Positions 23,101 through 31,894 of a stretch of DNA of 60,230 nt are shown here, piece after piece (positions within the stretch are counted from its first letter, which is position 1; the number at the start of each line of letters is the position of its first letter). The notes under the pieces were generated by a model. It worked only from the letters and a program-made list of their open reading frames with translations. It was not told the origin of the DNA and ran no database searches. Where the stretch lies: the IMG/VR virus record IMGVR_UViG_3300021964_000063, positions 1 to 60,230 of that record, one strand, 5' to 3'. This stretch comes from a virus. The position numbers and the translations under genes were made by a program.

Positions 23101-26100
23101 TTACGACATTTATTTCGTTAAAAGCATAAGCATCACTATCTACTATAATCGTGCTTTTATTGGTGGTAATGATTGATTTTTGAGTTGGTTCAAAGTTGTA
23201 CCAAAGGACTGATGGAACTTTATTAGTAAAATTGATTGAAAGGCTGGCATCAGAATCAATCCCCATTTTTCCATTAGTTGATATCTCAAACTGATCACTA
23301 CTTCCTGAGGTAAGAAATCTGTTATTAAATTGAAGATCTGTAAAAATCTTCATTTCAAAGGCAGAATATGTCACTCCATTTGATATAAATGAAAGTGAAG
23401 AATCAGAAAGATCAAATTTTAAAATATTATTTCTACTTACTTCTATAAATGGATTGATTCTAGATAGAGTTCCATCAGAAGTTGAATTTATATCTACAAA
23501 TTTGGGATTAAGAGATTTAAGTTCATTTTTTTCACTTAAAAGTTTAATTTTATTAGAAGTATAGATGTAAACATAGTACATTCCATTATCTGTGAGACCA
23601 CTTGCTGGAGAGGAAGCAGTATATATTACTTTATCTCCAGTTTTGAATGGCATACTAGAGAATTTGATTGAGTTCTCGTCAACATTCACATCAGCAGCAA
23701 TGAAGTTTGTTGGATTAAATACAATTCTTCTATTATAATCATTAAACTTAACAACAACATCAATCTGATTGGTAGGTCTAAGATCAAAGAATATCTTATT
23801 CTTATATGCAAGACCATGAGTGCCTGCTGTAGACACTGTAACTATGTTTTTAGATACATTACCCTTTACAACATTGACTTTATCGGTATGGAAACTATGA
23901 TTGGTTCCAGTTCCTATTCCTGTAAAATATAAAAGACTAGTAGAGGTGTTTACACCAACATAGGTTCCAGTTGAACCTAATCCTACTTTATTGGAACTAA
24001 TTCCAACATATCTATTATTAAGTGGAACTGCATACAACTTATCATATGAAGATAAGTTAGTATATGCTACTCCTACTAATCCACTCCACACTTGAATAGA
24101 TGTTCCATCATTTGGATTGTATTTGATTATTTCATTTATTTTTAGACCATGATTTGGAAGATAGATGTTCCTTGGTTCGACAAATATCTGAGTGATTCCT
24201 GCCCCAGGATTTACAATTGATAAAGTATTACCAATACCTATTGTTCCAACACCAACAGATTCTGAAGGTTCAAAATAAATCTTTTTATTAAGTGTTAATG
24301 TTTGAGTGGTTTTAGCCAAACCAACTTTAATAGCAAATCTTCTTGAGTCATCTTCAATTAAACTGGATACCGTATGTGCAGTAGCAACTGTGTTGTTAAC
24401 TGCTCTCTCTACTCTTAATCTACCGGGTTCAATTTTAAGAACTTTAACTTTTTCTGTTCCTATCTTGAATACATCTTCTACCATTACAGTAGGATAACTT
24501 AAATTACCGGATACCGAAATATACGTGTGAATACCAGTAGATCCTTGAAGTCCTACTTCCTGTGCTAAGGAAAGTCTAGATGTAGTAACTCCAATAGTAA
24601 AGTTGCCATCTAATCCATCAAAATAACGAGAGAGTCCATTCACATTAATAATGTCTTTATCATTAAATCCATGTGGTGTGGACGATACTCCTAAAAACTG
24701 ATTCTTAGAACTTTGAGGAACAAACTCAACTTCACTAATTTGTGTTGTAGCAATACTTACAGTATTGACTTTTCTGCCAGATATTCTATCAACAGAAGCA
24801 CGCGCATTCTTACCAAATTCTACAACATCAAAAATAATCTTATCATTTACTTTATAGTTATCTCCACCAGTGCTTATTCCAATAGATTCAATATTGCCAG
24901 ATTGTGCTGCGGTAATATTAATTTCTTGAGGTTTATCCTTACTTGAATTTAAAATATAGTTGTAAGAACTATATTGATCATTTAATCTATATGGAGTTGT
25001 ATTTCTCAACCAGTTGTTGGATTTTAGATCATAATCAGATTGATTGGATGACTTTAAAAAGTTAAAAGAGTTTGGTTTTGATTTAAAAGTTGGTCCAATG
25101 ATATATGGAAAAGCAGGTCTTTTAAAGTTATCAAAAGGACCAGTATTATCAATATTTGCTTGTATTGTGGCAAAATACGCATAAGTTCCATTTGGATATT
25201 CTGGAGTAACACATATTCTTCCATTGTGCTCATCTAAATCACCAGAACCAGTAAATTGATAATCTTCAACAAAAAATCCCTCTCCAAATGATGAGAGAGG
25301 AGGTCTTTGAGATTGCTGTGTCACCAGTTCATATGAAGATTTAATTCGTGTTATTGCTCCTCCAAACGCATTTGTGTATCCATATGGTCCATAAATTGGA
25401 TTTCCATCATATGCCCAACCAATAATTGGAGAATGCTCTAGAGAATCAACCTCAATACCATTATCTAAGGTTAGATCTGTGTTTCCATAAATTTTATTTC
25501 CATTAGAATCAACTGAATATACGGATTCTCTCAGTTTTCTTGGCGCATATACATGAGCATATTGAAGAGAGTTATCTCTTACATTCTGCACTATAAATCC
25601 ATCATCACTTTGTATATTGTTAAAATCGTTAGCAAAAACATCAACTGTCCATTGTTGAATATTTGCTTTAATTGAGCAATCGTTTCCAGATTTAACTACT
25701 GTTAGTAAAATATTACCTTGACTATACCCTGCTCCACCATTTATAATTTTTACTTCTGTAATTTTTCCATCAACAATAATAGGAGTAAGTTTAGAGTAAT
25801 TGCCAGATCCAGTCAAAACTAAATCAGGAGTAGAGTTATACCCCGATCCACCTGACTGCACAATAACATCAATAATTTGACCATTAGAAACAACAGGGAA
25901 TAACTGCGCTTCAGATCCACTAACTAAACTAATATTAGGTTGTCTATTGAAATTAATCGTAGTAGAAGCACCATATCCAACTCCTCCAGAAGTAGTGTCA
26001 ATAGATTCAACACTTCCTCTGAATATCGGTTGGATTTTGCAGTTAAAATCTTGATTTGTTAACGTATTGACTCCAATAGTTCCTCTAATATTAACTGAGA

Positions 26101-29100
26101 TTGGTTCATAGTTAAACGACCCATTTCCACTAGAAGTAATATTGGCATATATGTTATTACTATAATAGTAATTCTTAGCAATACTTCCTGTTCCTATACC
26201 TGATAGTAAGAACTTATTATCATCTACTTTAGTTACATAATAATCAGTATTAGAAGAAATACCACTCACTGGGGATGACCCTGGAGTATATCTAATAATA
26301 TCACCTTCCATGTATCCATGGTTTGGAATTACAAAGTTGTTAGTAGAAGTATTAATCCCACTAGAAGGTATTGTTCTCTTTTGATTTTTATATCCAAATC
26401 CAGAATTTGTTACTATAATATCTGTTACTATTCTTTTTCTCTCTAATGTCTCTAGAGATTGTGTATCTTTCCCTTTTGAAAGTATTGTTACAGTGTTAAT
26501 GCCTGACTTAGAATCAGATAAGGTATTATGAAGTCTGACAGTGTACGCATCAACTACGTTTGCATAATATACTGAGTTGGTAGACAATCCTAAAATTGTA
26601 TTTGACCCTCCAGTTTTGTATACTATCTTCTCAAAATCTCTAAACTTGTGAAAGGTCGAGAACCCTATGGTACTATTAGATGTATTGACGTTGGTGCTTC
26701 CAGCACCGGCATTGAAAGTAACTACATGAGAAACAGATGATAGATTTGCTTTAGCAGCAGCATCTTGTCCTCCTCCACCTTTGATTTCAATTATAGGTGT
26801 AGTGACATAATCATATCCAGTATCAATTATATCAATTCTCTCTAAAGAACCCTTAACAGAAACGTCGCCAGCAACATCAGATCCTTCAGTGTCTGTAACT
26901 GATAATACTGGTGGATTAATTACATCATATCCATATCCCTTATCAACAACTTCAAAGTTATTAATTTTTCCATAATATACACTTTTAGGAGATTTGAAGT
27001 TAAGAATTTCAACTCCATTAATCAAGATACCAGTAGGTCCTGGTTGTGTAAAGAATGTGCCTGATTTATTGTCTGGAGTCAGCACCTGACGCACAATGGA
27101 TTGTGGTAAGAGTTGCTTACCATAGTTACTATAAAGTATAATCTGATTATTTTCTACAGAACCTAGGGGTATGATATACTTGTTAGAAAACAAATCAGAC
27201 TTACTTTTAGCAAGTTGAATCTCCGTAGAACTAACTCTCTTAACAAAATATACTAATTCATCTAAGTTGGAGAACTGACTTTTAGTTTTAGTAATAATTT
27301 GATTACCATCAGGAGTATTGGTAATCGTTTCTGTTACGTTGCTTTTATAAAAAACTGCATCTCCGGTATATAATCCATGATCCCCTGCTGATTGTAGTTT
27401 TATTACTCCCAATCCAGTCGCACTACCTGAGAAAGTGATTTCCTTACTGTAAGGATTTAAGACTGTTTCAAGATATGATGGAATAGAATTACTAGCAATC
27501 AACAAGTCGCCATTAAACTTGGTATACACATTTTGGATATTGGAGTAATACTTTTGAATGATTGGATAATCATTAGACAATCCCTTCAAAATAATATTTT
27601 TTAATTCATACCTTAATGAAAGTTCAGATGCTGGTATGCTTGATGATAACTTAACAGTAAATCCTTTATCGGTATTGATTGACGTGATAGAACCCTCTCG
27701 TACAACCCCATTTGAACCAGTAAGTCTTACATTATATCCAATATAGAAATAATGATCAGAGTTCAATTCTATTTTGTAAATAGATTCACTTTGATCTATA
27801 AGAATAATTTCTTTAACATTCCAGTTTGTTTTTATATTGAAGAACCAGTTGTTCTCTTTAAAACTAGATGAAGGATATCCTAATGTTTTAACATTTATAC
27901 TATCGTCAGAGTTCAGAGAAAAGGTATCGTCAAAGACATTAAAATCTTTAAGGGCTCCAGTAATACGAACATTTATGATACTATCTGTTCCTAGTTCAGT
28001 ATAACTGTAAGCAAAATCGTTTTCTACTACATTAGATGTATTTGGAATTTCAGTAGTTAAAGTTGTTATTCCAATAAATTGATTGATTGATTTTGAAGTG
28101 TATTGAACAACTACATCGTTATAGTCATTATCCTTCAGGACAATTTCTCCAGTGCTACCAAAACTTACAGTTGAGTCAACATCAATAATAGTGGCACCAA
28201 TACCTGCGGTGTTTACTAGTTGAGTTTTTGCTGCTGGTTCAAATGTGCTATAAACTGTTCCATTTACATCAATATCTCTTTGATATCCATAATCAATAGA
28301 AACTTGATAATATTCGCTTTTGGTATTAAATGCTTCTTTATCAATACCTGACGAAGCATAGTCCCAATTTAACTTTTCTACGTTGCAAACAGATCCTCTT
28401 GCTTTTGTGGAATCTTGATATATTGTGCGCCCCTTTAAATCTAAAGGATCACCGACATTTTTCTCAACCACCATATCAATGGTGACTCTATAATCCGCAT
28501 CAGATGGTTTAAACAAGTATTCACTTGGTCTTATAACTGAAGAATCTTTTCCATATAATGCTCTGAAAAGAATCTCAATTGAATCATCTGTACCTTTTGA
28601 ATCATAGAAAGATTTAGATCCAAAGATAAAGTTTCTTTGATTGAGATCGCTAACTATTGCTCTATCTTCAAAACCAGGAATAATTTGGTTTTTAAGTTTT
28701 CTAAAAAACTCTTTTAGAAAACGAATACTTAAATTATAAATTACAGTGTCTTTGGTGTGATATTCTGCTAATGTTTCTTTAAATACTAGTTCATCTGGGG
28801 TATTGGTCTCAGAGTAACTTGTAACGCCACTGAAACCCCGTACACACCCCTCAAATGACGTATCTGTCTTATGGGTGTATGAAATTATTTCATCATCAAT
28901 TAAAAGCAATCCGTTTCTTTTTGGAAATCCTTCTGTAAAATTTCCATCAATGTCAGTAGGGATAGAGTTATTAACTGGATCAATATCAGATTGAAGAACA
29001 GTAGAATCTACTAACGCATAAAGTTCATCTACTTTGACATACTTATCAATATTTTTAATAAGATCATATGTTCCACTCTTAAACTCTACTGAAAGATAAT

Positions 29101-29200
29101 ACTGTTTTAAAAATTCAACAAGCAGCGGGAAATCATCCCTCACATATGCAGGGACCTGAGATGCGATGATATCTTGAATATTGACTCTATCGATTGCCAT
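17141..29200 (-). CDS. 4019-residue structural protein at the gp7 position, with a YHYH-type domain
   Basis: By far the largest gene of the window, in T4 order between gp6 and gp8 where the 1032-residue wedge initiator gp7 is expected. The N-terminus (RDDFPLLVEFLKQYY) is helical and probably the wedge-binding part. Residues ~1235-1370 contain a YHYH-family pattern: HSPIIGWAYDGNPIYGPYGY, later DEHNGR, VTPEYPNGTYAYFAT and FPYIIGP. Many GxGY repeats (for example GGAGYSQG, GTGYTFTNAPVVVF) and IGVGSTG-type strands fill the rest. It presumably forms an elaborate baseplate periphery. Homology to gp7 is positional, not shown by sequence. Confidence 0.88.
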   Translation of the reverse strand: MAIDRVNIQDIIASQVPAYVRDDFPLLVEFLKQYYLSVEFKSGTYDLIKNIDKYVKVDELYALVDSTVLQSDIDPVNNSIPTDIDGNFTEGFPKRNGLLLIDDEIISYTHKTDTSFEGCVRGFSGVTSYSETNTPDELVFKETLAEYHTKDTVIYNLSIRFLKEFFRKLKNQIIPGFEDRAIVSDLNQRNFIFGSKSFYDSKGTDDSIEILFRALYGKDSSVIRPSEYLFKPSDADYRVTIDMVVEKNVGDPLDLKGRTIYQDSTKARGSVCNVEKLNWDYASSGIDKEAFNTKSEYYQVSIDYGYQRDIDVNGTVYSTFEPAAKTQLVNTAGIGATIIDVDSTVSFGSTGEIVLKDNDYNDVVVQYTSKSINQFIGITTLTTEIPNTSNVVENDFAYSYTELGTDSIINVRITGALKDFNVFDDTFSLNSDDSINVKTLGYPSSSFKENNWFFNIKTNWNVKEIILIDQSESIYKIELNSDHYFYIGYNVRLTGSNGVVREGSITSINTDKGFTVKLSSSIPASELSLRYELKNIILKGLSNDYPIIQKYYSNIQNVYTKFNGDLLIASNSIPSYLETVLNPYSKEITFSGSATGLGVIKLQSAGDHGLYTGDAVFYKSNVTETITNTPDGNQIITKTKSQFSNLDELVYFVKRVSSTEIQLAKSKSDLFSNKYIIPLGSVENNQIILYSNYGKQLLPQSIVRQVLTPDNKSGTFFTQPGPTGILINGVEILNFKSPKSVYYGKINNFEVVDKGYGYDVINPPVLSVTDTEGSDVAGDVSVKGSLERIDIIDTGYDYVTTPIIEIKGGGGQDAAAKANLSSVSHVVTFNAGAGSTNVNTSNSTIGFSTFHKFRDFEKIVYKTGGSNTILGLSTNSVYYANVVDAYTVRLHNTLSDSKSGINTVTILSKGKDTQSLETLERKRIVTDIIVTNSGFGYKNQKRTIPSSGINTSTNNFVIPNHGYMEGDIIRYTPGSSPVSGISSNTDYYVTKVDDNKFLLSGIGTGSIAKNYYYSNNIYANITSSGNGSFNYEPISVNIRGTIGVNTLTNQDFNCKIQPIFRGSVESIDTTSGGVGYGASTTINFNRQPNISLVSGSEAQLFPVVSNGQIIDVIVQSGGSGYNSTPDLVLTGSGNYSKLTPIIVDGKITEVKIINGGAGYSQGNILLTVVKSGNDCSIKANIQQWTVDVFANDFNNIQSDDGFIVQNVRDNSLQYAHVYAPRKLRESVYSVDSNGNKIYGNTDLTLDNGIEVDSLEHSPIIGWAYDGNPIYGPYGYTNAFGGAITRIKSSYELVTQQSQRPPLSSFGEGFFVEDYQFTGSGDLDEHNGRICVTPEYPNGTYAYFATIQANIDNTGPFDNFKRPAFPYIIGPTFKSKPNSFNFLKSSNQSDYDLKSNNWLRNTTPYRLNDQYSSYNYILNSSKDKPQEINITAAQSGNIESIGISTGGDNYKVNDKIIFDVVEFGKNARASVDRISGRKVNTVSIATTQISEVEFVPQSSKNQFLGVSSTPHGFNDKDIINVNGLSRYFDGLDGNFTIGVTTSRLSLAQEVGLQGSTGIHTYISVSGNLSYPTVMVEDVFKIGTEKVKVLKIEPGRLRVERAVNNTVATAHTVSSLIEDDSRRFAIKVGLAKTTQTLTLNKKIYFEPSESVGVGTIGIGNTLSIVNPGAGITQIFVEPRNIYLPNHGLKINEIIKYNPNDGTSIQVWSGLVGVAYTNLSSYDKLYAVPLNNRYVGISSNKVGLGSTGTYVGVNTSTSLLYFTGIGTGTNHSFHTDKVNVVKGNVSKNIVTVSTAGTHGLAYKNKIFFDLRPTNQIDVVVKFNDYNRRIVFNPTNFIAADVNVDENSIKFSSMPFKTGDKVIYTASSPASGLTDNGMYYVYIYTSNKIKLLSEKNELKSLNPKFVDINSTSDGTLSRINPFIEVSRNNILKFDLSDSSLSFISNGVTYSAFEMKIFTDLQFNNRFLTSGSSDQFEISTNGKMGIDSDASLSINFTNKVPSVLWYNFEPTQKSIITTNKSTIIVDSDAYAFNEINVVRTKLDGPRDIASIGSTTFTFNIASAPNIISFGSTNCNASYETTSKTAQGAISKVKILDPGSGYKTIPSISSIRSGFGTGAYLEPDSNNIGKLLKSEFNSTNIGYDFPTDPTLRILAGVPEVIKLSPLSSFQSIGITSSGINYLVAPDLIVIDGASNKIVDTDLKYNLGDTEVKILKNTSSLYNVPPTILPVNNSNGFSISSITYDNSTKIVRLFLPHQFSGGDFPFEVGKSILVENISVGVGSTGSGFNSKDYNYALFPVSGVNTAAGGSGAYVEYNLNQYVGTGYPGNYSKDSLGRVIPKVNFPIFDAQIRKNNFLKGERFEGPSYKGRVDSYNDNIEILKAKINGVARPGDIIRGATSGAEGSIESVTVFDAEINIGTGTTITRGWQKNTGFLNDNLQRLPDNEYYQNLSYSISSEIDFDTWSDPVGSLVHTSGFKKYADLQIFSGEINNDLKLTVSSPDSNIETIVDITSSADLNCYYDFDSAIERTKRLKNVDVSNEIVFDTIFLSDYFQSVGNRVLSIDDLSPQFNSNERTTPFEVISVFGNDFKYNKIITHARDRIFTDERQFAIVSCLQDNSVGFINQFASIESYPNLGYYDYASGSDGWKLLFYPTKFEFNTYDVSTTNFAILTGVSTESSKGFGDVAFIKSEITNVPTSTNTDIISIGATYRSAKIMANFEASDNKMFASELNLVHDGTDVYQLELGSIDENEGLTGVGFGTFDARLSGGNIIVKFFPNVALAMTCTASIIAISDAGTTVSDTLLDVTRVGSSYSTIASSGSPTANVVASYEDPSESAYYFMSIEDNTNSKYEILEFAALNSNTNDVYVEWGNINTGGTIGTVGVAASTSGLQIVYTPEPNIDVDVRTYFTEMRIYDDNTRIDEIDMFSTVIKTDHKDYEGTKLDLKTKFDLKHDGLDIFRRVFDGSSATTVDVSNNKVIIPNHYFVGGESIEYSHPGTGTTMAIVIDNTTFPSIGATTKLPNTELFVIKVDEAAIQLATSAENALSVPPVPIGISAVGAGASHAFNSTNQNAKALLTIDNMIQSPLAVTDITTTLDQNIIFDLVFNTTGLTSFTSGDVIKIDDEYMILKTIGVGNTIKVSVSRGDFGSTVAIHTTGTTITKYEGNYNIINNQLFFGVAPTGNSPLSTTTGDPSSRDWTGITTSSNFQGRTFMKGAGAGTTNETYHQNYVFDSISDRFTGIGQTYTLTSNASNITGITTSTIVLVNGIHQTPQGVQAYKGDYNVIEDLPTGISSITFTGSPSSSGYDYNKSSLPAGGQFISLGSTGGFGYQPLISAGGTALVSAAGTITSISIGNSGSGYRSGIQTVVNVGVQTYSGVIANVEFIGTASISGGNIVSVAITNPGTGYTFTNAPVVVFDEPLSYANIPLIFSSSSPSGVGRSATADIVVGQGSSVIDFEIRDTGYGYREGEILTVALGGATGIPTDTTKTFDEFQITVDRVHTDSFAGWSIGQFQVFDRLDDQFDGTTKAFRLSVNEETISIQSQKGSNIELDQTLLVFINDVLQKPGEAYQFDGGSIITFSEAPKGSLVGYGNTGDTSKILFYKGAGDSDVIFTDILETVKVGDLLKLSNNPDLNQPITLNQDFRTVTGINTVDSVATNSYIGPGVTTDQTLHRPLNWCKQKVDKIIDGDEIGKDRLAYEPSIFPAAYLTQSLSISTTIVYVDTVRPLFDSRNESNIRGFQNSIVVNTQDVLVGASVTAVVSIAGTISSFVVTNSGQGYVGLSTIAISVAPPIGLGNTHRASGVGSITSGKLSTVSVNTVGSGYTYTHPPTVIIEEPILVKEVMPVSSYNGDYGNIVGFGTTTNGSFNQLRFDFYIPVDSDMRNPNIVGTAVTVSGISTGEYFTVFNSNISPTVGSALTSLYNDGTTLGITTSFMDGVFQVYSASTVQSNVIGVGTTAIRRLITNVGSISTVSYGTTSFGSFSWGKINVSRSSISTTFSSYTENGYGGISTSALITRRDALRFNNYV

Positions 29201-29206
29201 TTCTTA

Positions 29207-31297
29207 TTAGTAGCCAGAAGTTGATTGGGTATTATTGAAAGTAGATTGTGCGACTCTATTGGAATTTACCAATGTTGTAGAACTTGTGTTTGAAGTAGAG
29301 GAGGATGTGGTTGAAGCAGATGAAGTTTCTGTAGTTATAAGTTGGGGGGTGCCGCGTACTAACTCATTTCCATCATAACTTGGACTTACAATATAATTGC
29401 TTCCAGAGATATCATCACCAGAATCTATCTTATCTACAACACTATTTACCGTAGTATAATTAAGGTCTAATTGTAGATATAGATCTTGAAGACCAATAAC
29501 ATCATTTGAATAAGGAATAGCAGATACTTCAATAATAGGAACTTTATTTCTAACAATACTTGTTGAAACAAACTTTATTGGATTTAACTTAATCTCACCA
29601 TGAATATAATCTACAACACCAACATTTTGTTTTACAATTATTGCTTGTTTTGGTGATGCCAACTTAAAGAAAAATAGTTTACCTGTCTTCAATCCAATAT
29701 TTGGAATGTCTCCAAGATATAATGTATCAGAGATTCCACTGATTTTGAAACCTGATGATCTTACATTAAATCCTTTGTTCTCAGCATCAGATAGATTTGT
29801 GCCACATTTATCTGTGGAAGAGTTCTTAACTTGGAATCTATTACCATAACATAATTCATACTGACCAAACTTATTAATAACAGGTTCTAAGTCTCTTCTT
29901 ATCTGGACATTTGTAATGTTAGAAGTTGCAGCAATATTACTATTATCAATTAAAGTTTGATACTTACTATACTTAAATCTTGCTCCAAACTTATTCAATG
30001 CAGAGGAAGATGAATATTCAGCGATCGATGATAGAACATCTGCCTTAACTACACTTCCACTTTGCACCTTATTTGTATTATAATATACATTAGAATCAGT
30101 TTCAATATAAAGATAGTTTAAATCAATTAACTGAACTTGAATGCCCGCAACTTTATAGCGATTTATTTTTTCAAGTAGAAAATCTTTCAGACAAGTAGAT
30201 AAAAAGACTCCATTGACAGGTTTAATACTAACAAATACTTTTCCATATTGTGGAGGACTTAAATCTTCTCCACCATATGCTGATACAGACTCTGCTTCAG
30301 GATATATGTTAGGAATTAATGCCTCATAGTCTGATGCTGTCACAGCACGATTCTGAGATGCATAAATCTGTGGGGCATATCTTTTGATTGAATCCACAGA
30401 TTCTATTTGAGCACCAAGTTGCGATGATCCATCAGCAACTAATGCTGTAATAGCAGTTGTAATAGGAGTTCCGTTATTTTCTAATAACTCTCCACTAAAA
30501 GTGAATGAATCAATTCCATTTGCTGCAGCACCTGCAGATATCATATATCCAACTTTTACAACATTTGGTTCTTCTAATTTTTTACCAAATACTCCATCAC
30601 CAAATAGAAGTTCATATTTTTCGTTTGGTATCTCTTGTAAGAAGTAAACACGAGAATCTGACTTAATATCAATCAATCCACTATATTGGGTGTAAGTGGT
30701 TTTAATGTTTGATGTAGACGATTCTAGGACCTCTACAGTCATCAATGACGTGTCTATTCCTGTATTTGGTAATATGATTTTTTGATTAGGAGTTCTGGAA
30801 CTTATTGGAAACTGTGTCTCAACAAAAGTTCCTTCATATATTGTGATATCATAAAAACGTGCTATACCATCTGAATCAACAGTTTTTACAATATCTTTCG
30901 GAATTGAGAAAGTATAATCTTGCGAACCAAATCTTTGAGATGTTATTGCAACAAGACCCTTTTTTAAAGTTACACTTGATGCTGTTGTATCGGACACATT
31001 AACTTCAAAAGAAATAACTGCTCTTGATGAAGTACGAGATCTAGGCACATATCCTATATTTCTTGCTAGTGACACTACATTCTCTCGTAGTGTTGCACTA
31101 TCAATGAATACTTCATTCGTTACCATATTGGCATTGTATGAAGTAATATATGTGTTATATGCTAACGCATCAATAATTGTTGAGAGGTTTGACCCCTCAA
31201 AATCATAATCGGTGAAGTTAGAGTTTGCACGGAGGTAATCCTTTATGGAAACCTTTATCTGTTCAAAATCTAGATTGCTGAAATTTACTAAAGGCAT
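29207..31297 (-). CDS. gp6: Baseplate wedge subunit gp6
   Basis: 696 residues (T4: 660). The N-terminus NFSNLDFEQIKVSIKDYLR, then DYDFEGS, LAYNTYITSYNANM and NEVFIDSATLRENVVSLAR, is the hallmark of gp6 and the baseplate_J-like family. Gp6 forms the continuous ring of the inner baseplate that drives sheath contraction. The Ser/Thr-rich C-terminal tail (TETSSASTTSSST) is low-complexity. Gp25 lies immediately upstream, two bases apart, as in T4. Confidence 0.93.
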   Translation of the reverse strand: MPLVNFSNLDFEQIKVSIKDYLRANSNFTDYDFEGSNLSTIIDALAYNTYITSYNANMVTNEVFIDSATLRENVVSLARNIGYVPRSRTSSRAVISFEVNVSDTTASSVTLKKGLVAITSQRFGSQDYTFSIPKDIVKTVDSDGIARFYDITIYEGTFVETQFPISSRTPNQKIILPNTGIDTSLMTVEVLESSTSNIKTTYTQYSGLIDIKSDSRVYFLQEIPNEKYELLFGDGVFGKKLEEPNVVKVGYMISAGAAANGIDSFTFSGELLENNGTPITTAITALVADGSSQLGAQIESVDSIKRYAPQIYASQNRAVTASDYEALIPNIYPEAESVSAYGGEDLSPPQYGKVFVSIKPVNGVFLSTCLKDFLLEKINRYKVAGIQVQLIDLNYLYIETDSNVYYNTNKVQSGSVVKADVLSSIAEYSSSSALNKFGARFKYSKYQTLIDNSNIAATSNITNVQIRRDLEPVINKFGQYELCYGNRFQVKNSSTDKCGTNLSDAENKGFNVRSSGFKISGISDTLYLGDIPNIGLKTGKLFFFKLASPKQAIIVKQNVGVVDYIHGEIKLNPIKFVSTSIVRNKVPIIEVSAIPYSNDVIGLQDLYLQLDLNYTTVNSVVDKIDSGDDISGSNYIVSPSYDGNELVRGTPQLITTETSSASTTSSSTSNTSSTTLVNSNRVAQSTFNNTQSTSGY

Positions 31298-31298
31298 T

Positions 31299-31700
31299 TT
31301 ACCTAGTGGGTTCTAATGCAACGGAGAGTTCTTGTGCCGGTACATCTATACCAACAATGATATATTGTATCTTACAATCAAAACGATACTTATCAGGATC
31401 TGCTTTGACTTTGACATCAATGAGTTCTACTCTTGGTTCAAACAACCCAATAGTATCTACAATTTCAGTTTGAATTGCTGATGCTGTACGTGAATCAATC
31501 TGCCCAAAGAGTAGATTGCTTATGTTTGATCCTAAAGCAGGGTTAAATGGTTTTTCACCAGGTATTGTAAGAAGCAAGTTACGAATAGAACGAGCAATAG
31601 CATTCTCATTCGTCAGTTCAATCAAATCCATTTTAAGAGGATTGATTTTAAATGACGCACTTAAATCTTTGAATGTTTTACTGTTCCTTTGGACTGGCAA
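31299..31700 (-). CDS. gp25: Baseplate wedge subunit gp25 (lysozyme-like family, TssE homologue)
   Basis: 133 residues (T4: 132). It shows the family pattern NENAIARSIRNLL, PGEKPFNPALGS, and the EPR core (GLFEPRVELIDV). Gp25 belongs to the inner wedge ring and nucleates sheath assembly; contractile injection systems use the homologue TssE. No in-frame ATG is available: the homologous start PVQRNSK is preceded by TTG, so translation probably begins at a rare TTG at 31700. A late promoter lies at 31719-31728. Confidence 0.92.
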   Translation of the reverse strand: MPVQRNSKTFKDLSASFKINPLKMDLIELTNENAIARSIRNLLLTIPGEKPFNPALGSNISNLLFGQIDSRTASAIQTEIVDTIGLFEPRVELIDVKVKADPDKYRFDCKIQYIIVGIDVPAQELSVALEPTR

Positions 31701-31718
31701 AATAATACAAGAATTCTA

Positions 31719-31728
31719 CCTTATTTAG
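31719..31728 (-). promoter_or_regulatory. T4-type late promoter
   Basis: Minus-strand CTAAATAAGG, ~19 bp upstream of the gp25 TTG start. Confidence 0.6.
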
Positions 31729-31732
31729 ACGC

Positions 31733-31894
31733 TTAATCCTCAGTTAATGTTACTGGTTTAGAACCACAAGTACACTGATGATCAGGGTCAGAACAATCAG
31801 TTGTTTCAAAAAGTCCGTCTTCATTAATTTTCTTAAGTTGTCTAGGAGTTTGTTCATCATTTGCAATCTCCCTTAAAAAGTTATTCTCAGGCAT
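31733..31894 (-). CDS. Small Cys-rich acidic protein
   Basis: 53 residues: charged N-terminal part (NFLREIANDEQTP) and a C-terminal segment DCSDPDHQCTCG with three Cys and one His that could bind a metal. It overlaps the stop of the upstream gene by 8 bp, which supports coupled translation. No family was recognised. The TAA stop at 31733 lies just before the gp25 late promoter. Confidence 0.6.
   Translation of the reverse strand: MPENNFLREIANDEQTPRQLKKINEDGLFETTDCSDPDHQCTCGSKPVTLTED

Noticed and set aside
7944-31297. Many further plus- and minus-frame ORFs of 60-80 codons within the giant structural genes
   Set aside because: All lie inside well-supported long genes and have biased, low-complexity translations.
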